DNA of 64,000 nt from Megaustenia siamemsis (taxonomy: Eukaryota > Mollusca > Gastropoda > Stylommatophora > Ariophantidae). Below the pieces are notes generated by a model. That model was given only the letters and a program-made list of their open reading frames with translations. It made no database searches and was not told the DNA's origin. The stretch is from assembly GCA_032433765.1 (NCBI GenBank), contig JAVIAB010000159.1:62001-126000 (forward strand). The letters run 5' to 3'. Of the stretch, positions 58,478 to 64,000 are shown piece after piece (the first letter of the stretch is position 1; each line of letters starts with the position of its first letter). A program made the position numbers and the translations under genes.

Positions 58478-58854
58478 AATATCTACGTTTAATCGCTCTG
58501 CTTCTACCATAAGATTTTCTTATTTTCCTTCTTGGTATAAGGTCGTAACATTCTATGTAGTTATTTTTAGCTCGTTCTTACATTAATAGTTAGCATTTCT
58601 CTCCATGGCTTTCTTTACGTGGTGAGGCTCCAACCTCTTTCACGGTTGTCTGCCATATTCGTCTTTCATGTTCTGAATATGCCTCATGTGTAGCACACAC
58701 TTTCGTGTCCTGAATATGCCTCATGTGTAGCACACACTTTCGTGTTCTGAATATGCCTTATGTGAACCACACACTTTCGTGTCCTGAATATGCCTCATGT
58801 GTACCACACACTTGGTTGTTTTCGCTTTCTGGGCCTTTGATCATTTTTGATTCT
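58470..58854 (-). mobile_element. LINE-A 5'-end fragment
   Basis: On the minus strand from 58854: 5' region with four 37-bp repeats, then the endonuclease start NELKITT(Y/W)NV..YQEGK and DIL.. to about 58470. It matches 1980-1650. It breaks off inside the endonuclease domain, so the 3' part is missing, unlike normal 5' truncation. Confidence 0.78.
58667..58813 (-). repeat. 37-bp repeat within the LINE-A 5' region
   Basis: Four copies of GTGTTCTGAATATGCCTCAT followed by GTGTAGCACACACTTTC. The LINE-A copy at 1.9 kb has a single copy. It may be a promoter-like monomer series as in some LINE 5' regions, or a local expansion. Confidence 0.85.
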
Positions 58855-59222
58855 TCCGCCTCATCCACCGTCACAGACTTTTTACATTCGTTTTGGATAT
58901 AACCGCCCGGGGCCATTGTTGTCGAACCATGAGTTTGCCTGTCGAACTGTGAACACACGACACAAAGAAGAATCAATCATATTCCACTTAGATGTCGGTG
59001 AAGGTCATAGTCCATTCACTCGTCAGAAGTAAAACATACACCAAAAGAGGAATAGCAACACATTATTTCATAACTAGACTGTCGTGTAAATCATTTAAAT
59101 ATATAAAAAAGAGATAGAGAAAAAGAGCTGAATTATTAAAATCGACCACACGAAGCCGCCATGACATCCATCGTCAAATTTGTTATGTATAGATGCTATC
59201 TTTTCTATTATCTATTTGTTGT
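58855..59222. other. Single-copy DNA to the right of LINE-A
   Basis: A plus frame of about 60 codons (to 59029) is open but unrecognised. I could not align it to the continuation of the interrupted lectin-like domain. Confidence 0.35.
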
Positions 59223-59224
59223 TC

Positions 59225-59590
59225 TGCATCAGTTTTCAATATTGGTCCCTATTTTTCCAATTGACTGCGTCTGTTTTCTATGTTGATCACTATTTTCTCC
59301 CTCTGGCTGGATCTGTTTTCTATGTTGGTCACTATTTTCTCCCGCTTGATGCATCTGTTTTCAACGTTGGTCCATATTTTCCCTATTGACTGCCTCTATT
59401 TTCTATGTTGGTCTATATTTTCTCCCATTTGCTGCCTGTTGTCAATGTTGGTCCATATTTTTTCTATTGACTGCCTCTATTTTCTATGTTGGTCTCTATT
59501 TTCTCCCATTTGCTGCCTGTTGTCAATGTTGGTCCATATTTTTCCTATTGACTGCCTCTATTTTCTATGTGGTCTCTATTTTCTCCCCCA
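59225..59590 (+). repeat. ~40-bp tandem array, partly in ~82-bp dimers
   Basis: About nine units of TTTTCTATGTTGGTCTCTAT then TTTCTCCCATTTGCTGCCTG. Two unit types alternate (TTGACTGCCTCTA and TTTGCTGCCTGTTGTCAA). A lone related unit occurs at 62075-62130. Confidence 0.88.
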
Positions 59591-59913
59591 TCTCCTCCTT
59601 TTTGGTGCGTCCAAGATTTCGTTGTGTTTTCACTAGTCTGTTGTCAACGAAGCATAATTTAATTCCCGTGAGCTTCTAAACGACGAAAATCAATGGCCTA
59701 CGGTGCCTCCACGTGCCGTAGAACTGACTGACTGGAGTTGGCCAGTCTATAACGTGGACACGGGTTCTGGACCGTGCGACTGAGTGCACGTGAGTCTAGA
59801 CCATCCACAGCATCGACGTTCAGCGACCATATCAATCATGAGGAGAGTAAGTATTCAGATGAAGCCCAAAAGACAACAAGGAAGAGGGAAAACTAGTAAA
59901 GGAACGAGGTGGT
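59591..59913. other. Single-copy spacer
   Basis: Possibly the 5' untranslated part of the endonuclease-bearing element that follows; no motif supports it. Confidence 0.3.
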
Positions 59914-60513
59914 ATGACATTGTGTGAGAGGTTAGCCGTAAAGTATGTGCATGTTACTTATTGCAACTGTGCTTCTATAAATCATCGACGGCCCATTCTT
60001 GATAAGTTAGTGTACGGCGTCGATATCATGATTGTGCAAGAAACACTTCTTGGTGATAAGACAGTTGGTGGCCCTGGATTTCATTGTTTCTACAATAGGC
60101 GGCACCTTGGGCAGGCCATCCTTGTGCGAAACAATATGGTGGCAGCTGAGGTTGATATGTCTGCGTGAGACAATGCAGAATTGCAGGTACATGCAATTAG
60201 GGTGCAAACCCCAGTTCCTTTTGTGGTTGTAAATGTGTACGCCTGTGATGGGAAGGTGGACACAAAACAATGGCAGAATCTCTTCGCATTCGAGGAGGAG
60301 AACGTCTTTTTCTGTGGAGACTTTAATGCTAGAGGAAACCAGTGGGGTAACGCCATAACCAACAAGCAGGGAGAAGACCTAGAGAACGCACTGGTATCGG
60401 CCGATTTAGTGTGCTTGAATGATGGAAGGGCAACAAGAATGGCCACTCGAACAGGAGACTCTGATAGTGTCATAGACCTGGCACTGGTGTCTTCCAGCCT
60501 TCGCACCGCTTAG
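59914..60513 (+). pseudogene. Endonuclease domain of a Jockey/I-like LINE
   Basis: About 200 codons in one frame with a single internal TGA at 60166-60168. Blocks in order: CNCASINHRRPILDKLV, DIMIVQETLL (catalytic Glu), VVVNVYACDG, FFCGDFNARGNQWGN (catalytic GDFNA), LNDGRATRMATRTGDSDSVI, DLALVSSS. The terminal D-H motif and all RT are missing. The sequence type differs clearly from LINE-A and LINE-C (those use MGDMNAKVG). At 60513 it is joined to LINE-C tail sequence. Confidence 0.85.
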
Positions 60514-60684
60514 ACAGCAGACAACTAAAATAACGTAAGGAAATTTAAATACCTAGAAAGTCTAGTGACAAACGAGAGTTCACAAACAGCAGAAACAGAC
60601 TCAAGATGCAACAAAGCTTGTCAAATCATTGGACAGCTATCACCACTATTGTCCAACAAGGAAAGAACTCAAAAAGCAAAACGG

Positions 60685-61104
60685 GGACTCTACAATACAA
60701 TCTTCATCCCAACGTTGTGCTACCAATGCCAGACCTGGACTCTACAATACAATCTTCATCCCAACGTTGTGCTACCAATGCCAGACCTGGACTTTACAAT
60801 ACAATCTTCATCCCAACGTTGTGCTACCAATGCCAGACCTGGACTTTACAATACAATCTTCATCCCAACGTTGTGCTACCAATGCAAGACCTGGACTCTA
60901 CAATACAATCTTCATCCCAACGTTGTGCTACCAATGCCAGACCTGGACTCTACAATACAATCTTCATCCCAACGTTGTGCTACCAATGCCAGACCTGGAC
61001 TTTACAATACAATCTTCATCCCAACGTTGTGCTACCAATGCCAGACCTGGACTCTACAATACAATCTTCATCCCAACGTTGTGCTACCAATGCCAGACCT
61101 GGAC
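60685..61104 (+). repeat. 52-bp array inside LINE-C coding sequence
   Basis: Eight copies of GGACTCTACAATACAATCTT plus CATCCCAACGTTGTGCTACCAATGCCAGACCT. The single-copy ancestor is visible in the LINE-C copy near 56935-56990. 52 is 1 modulo 3 and no frame contains a stop, so all three plus frames stay open. Confidence 0.95.
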
Positions 61105-61329
61105 AAAGATGCGAGAACAACAAGCAAAATAACTGCTACTGAGATGAAATGTGTCAGACAAATGGCAGGAAAGAGCCTCAGTGATAAGATCAGATATGAA
61201 GAATTGAGAAAAAAGCTGGGAATAGCGCCTGCCTTATAATATATAAGGAAACAACAGATAAAATGGTTTGGCCACGTGATAAAACATAAAGATCAAAACA
61301 AAACGCAACTAGTATTCAAGAAACGTTGC

Positions 61330-61618
61330 GAGAACATCATACCCCCAGGACCGACCACGGAAAGTTGGATTGATGGCGAGAACATCATACCCCCAGGACC
61401 GACCACGGAAAGTTGGATTGATGGCAAGAACATCATACCCCCAGGACCGACCACGAAAAAGTTGGATTGATGGCGAGAACATCATACCCCCAGGACCGAC
61501 CACGGAAAGTTGGATTGATGGCGAGAACATCATACCCCCAGGACCGACCACGGAAAAGTTGGATTGATGGCGAGAACATCATACCCCAGGACCGACCACG
61601 AAAAAGTTGGATTGATGG
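61330..61618 (+). repeat. 48-bp array inside LINE-C coding sequence
   Basis: Six copies of GAGAACATCATACCCCCAGG plus ACCGACCACGGAAAGTTGGATTGATGGC. The last part encodes the PRKSWIDG block of the LINE tail. Single-base indels (GAAAAAG) shift the frame between units. Confidence 0.94.
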
Positions 61619-61907
61619 AATATTAGAAACACTAAAAACGTAACAGCAGAAGAGGCGAACAGAAGAGCAAAAGACCATAAATTATATCTCCCCTCGACGC
61701 CGAAAGGCAAATGAGGAAGGAAAGAAGAGGAAGAAACTGTAAAATATATTTATAGGAACAGAATGGAGACTAAATCAACAACGATCAAAGAAAGTTGCCG
61801 CTTCAGGGATCTGGATTATTTTAAATTCTGAAGTCATAAGGTCAAGGACAATATAAGATCATATGCAAATATTCAAGTCAACCTTTGCATGGGTTTTACA
61901 AATATTT

Positions 61908-62043
61908 GATAGGCCTTGAGGGCACGAGTTGATAGGCCTTGAGGGCACGAGTTGATAGGCCTTGAGGGCACGAGTTGATAGGCCTTGAGGGCACGAGTTG
62001 ATAGGCCTTGAGGGCACGAGTTGATAGGCCTTGAGGGCACGAC
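61908..62043 (+). repeat. 23-bp tandem array
   Basis: Six almost perfect copies of TGATAGGCCTTGAGGGCACG plus AGT. Confidence 0.94.
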
Positions 62044-63214
62044 TTTTGAAACGCAATACAGTTGCAATTTCCTCATTGACTGTATCTGTTTTCAATGTTG
62101 GTCTCAATTTTCCCATTGGCTGTTTCCCAAACATCTGAATTCTTGTTCGTGTTTAGACTCGTTGTTCCCAACTGGTGACCTACCTCTCTTCCCTGCCAAT
62201 GATCGTCTCTCTTTTCTTTGTTAATCTTCGTTTTGTGTTTCTTGCAGACGAGGTTACTCGTATCTCGTTTCTGGAATCTAAATTCACGAGGAAACAATCA
62301 ATGAAGGCAACACTTGAGCTCTATGGCGAGGGGAGACTTATACTCGTCAGATAGCCATAGGCAATGGGGCAACAACTCTGGTCTGTTTGTTGTAAATTGA
62401 TGGTTAATGTTGTAAACAAGGATAAAGTGCAACAATTACAGTGTAAAGGAGGATCACATACCTCACGGCAAAGAATGAAGCAAATTGATAAATGATCTCA
62501 TGTTAGAAAAATTATTTAACGTTTTTGTCCAGTTTTATGTTTTTGTCATTTACATTAAACATTTCTGTCGAAAATTTAGATCCACAAATTCGACCTACAA
62601 ACGTTATCTAGAATTTCGACAAAAATCCATCACCGCTTCCCAACAACGTTAGTTTTCCTTATAGTTAAAGTAAACTATTGCAATGTCTCATTTTGTCATC
62701 TTTCATGAGCAATAATTTCATATTAGCCAGTAATTTTACGAGTGAAGATTAACCTAAAGTGACATTTAATTCTCAGCCAGGCGCGGACGAGAACGATTGA
62801 TTTTACGTGAGAGTCTGAATCAAAACGTGACATGTTATTCCATGTATCAGTTTATATTTTAGTGCTGTTATTTGTTAGTGAGATATCTCGACAGCTGTTA
62901 TTCTAGTCTGCGCGTATCACCAAAGCTGGTATTTCCTGTGTAGACAATAATTAAAGAAAGACAGATTTGTTAGAATGTGTTGTTGTTATCAATCACTGCT
63001 GATATTTCAAAAACTTCAACAACAATCCTATGTTCTACAGTTAGAGTTTCGAGCATTAAGACCACATCACTATCATGTGCTGTGCCGCATGAAGTTAACG
63101 ATTATTCAATATTAAAGATTTTATCTTCCACACATTAACCTTGTCGACATTCGTCATCCAACAAATTGCAGTAAGAGACGGACTTTTATTAAAGTTAATG
63201 GCTGTGGTTTTGTT
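62044..63214. other. Single-copy non-coding DNA
   Basis: About 1.2 kb without a supportable gene. A lone unit of the 59.2-kb repeat lies at 62075-62130. The rest is AT-rich. Confidence 0.5.
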
Positions 63215-64000
63215 GCTTCCTTATGCTAGATCTACAGCTGACTGTTTCTTTGTGCTACATCTACAGCTGACTGTTTCATTGTGCTACATCAACAGCTGAC
63301 TGTTTCATTGTGCTACATCTACAGCTGACTGTTTCATTGCGTTAGATCCACAGTAGACTGTTTCCTTATCTTAGATCTACAACCGACTGTTTCCTTATCT
63401 TAGATCTACAACCGACTGTTTCCTTGTGCTACATCTACAACTGATTGAGTCCTTGTACTAGATCTACATTTGCCTGTTTTCTTGCGTTAGATCTATTGTT
63501 GCGTAATTATTTGTGTTCGATCTACAAATAATACTTCCTTGTACTAGATCGACAGTAGACTGTCTTACATCTACAACTGACTGTGTCCCTGTGCTAGATC
63601 TACAACTGACTGTGTCCCTGTGCTAGATCTACAACTGACTGTGTCCCTGTGCTAGATCTACAACTGACTCTGTCCCTGTGCTAGATCTACAACTGACTGT
63701 GTCCCTGTGCTAGATCTACAACTGACTGTGTCCCTGTGCTAGATCTACAGTTTAGTGTTTTTTCTGTGTTAGATTTACAGCTGACTGTGTCCCTGTGCTA
63801 GATCTACAGTTTAGTGTTTTTTCTGTGTTAGATCTATAGCTGACTGTTTGTGTGTGCTAGATTTACAGCTGACTGTGTCCCTGTGCTAGATCTACAGTTT
63901 AGTGTTTTTTCTGTTAGATTTACAGCTGACTGTGTCCATGTGCTAGATCTACAGTTTAGTGTTTTTTTCTGTGTTAGATCTACAACTGACTGTGTCCCTG
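63215..64000 (+). repeat. 29-bp tandem array running off the right edge
   Basis: About 27 copies of TAGATCTACAACTGACTGTG plus TCCCTGTGC. Each unit has the palindrome TAGATCTA. Left units are degenerate; from 63570 they become uniform, then an alternating TTTAGTGTTTTTTCTGTGT unit joins in from 63740, giving a composite repeat. Confidence 0.95.

Larger units (their letters stand above)
60520..61720 (+). pseudogene. LINE-C C-terminal fragment with two internal tandem expansions
   Basis: Plus strand: KFKYLESLVTNESSQTAETD, NKACQIIGQLSPLLSNKERT, YNTIFIPTLCYQCQTWTL (expanded into a 52-bp array), TATEMKCVRQMAGKSLSDK, RKQQIKWFGHVIKHKDQN, then the RPRKSWIDG region (expanded into a 48-bp array) and a closing ISPRRRKANEE tail near 61700. 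Outside the two arrays it aligns block for block with the nested copy at 56698-57404. One stop at 61240 besides frame changes caused by the arrays. Confidence 0.85.

Noticed and set aside
63215..64000. Telomeric or centromeric repeat at the edge
   Set aside because: The 29-bp unit does not resemble TTAGGG and nothing marks a chromosome end.

Overview
This looks like a window of animal nuclear DNA, most likely from a mollusc and probably a heterobranch gastropod. The evidence is two intronless seven-transmembrane receptors of the kind expanded as chemosensory-type receptors in sea slugs and pond snails, a broken exon with the Cys-rich GWFG signature common in gastropod EGF-like/lectin-like secreted proteins, many 5'-truncated non-LTR retrotransposons (LINEs), a Ty3/gypsy-type LTR element, and an extreme load of tandem repeats. 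By hand count roughly 45% of the window is tandem array, in about 35 blocks with units of 17 to 77 bp. Nothing suggests a prokaryote: there are no operons, no dense ORFs and no CRISPR.

Layout. 0-4.4 kb: the end of an unrecognised ORF, an inverted pair of LINE-A pieces, and a LINE-B tail that turns into a 61-bp array. 4.4-8 kb: unassigned single-copy DNA, receptor 1 (minus strand), and a LINE-E copy inserted about 150 bp upstream of its ATG. 8-13 kb: 26-, 34-, 46-, 21- and 17-bp arrays. 13-15.3 kb: a decayed LINE-B reverse transcriptase that again ends in the 61-bp array. 15.5-27.8 kb: a composite of a 34-bp satellite with four copies of one ~1.13-kb LTR. One LTR pair encloses the remains of a Ty3/gypsy-type element (minus strand) in which only the integrase C-terminus is recognisable; the other two LTRs stand alone. 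27.9-33.7 kb: 49-, 43- and 45-bp arrays, the last split by a LINE-A insertion with a perfect target-site duplication. 34-42.9 kb: a 9-kb array of a 37-bp unit with ~1.53-kb and 1.70-kb higher-order repeats. 43-44.5 kb: LINE-D interrupted by an antisense LINE-A, more 34-bp satellite, and a hammerhead-ribozyme-like motif. 45-49.5 kb: 77-, 34-, 21-, 37- and 36-bp arrays. 49.6-50.6 kb: receptor 2 (plus strand). 50.6-55.5 kb: more arrays and one weak exon candidate. 55.5-62 kb: LINE-C copies (one nested in another), a broken EGF-like exon, a Jockey/I-like endonuclease fragment, and two arrays grown from LINE coding sequence. 62-64 kb: single-copy DNA, then a 29-bp array running off the edge.

The strongest theme is that tandem arrays repeatedly arise inside mobile-element sequence: the LINE-B tail twice, the integrase, LINE-C twice and the LINE-A 5' region. 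Arrays in turn serve as landing sites for retroelements, and satellite plus LTR have been duplicated together as one compound unit. The only genes that look intact are the two receptors. Labels LINE-A to LINE-E are mine and mark sequence groups within this window, not database names.
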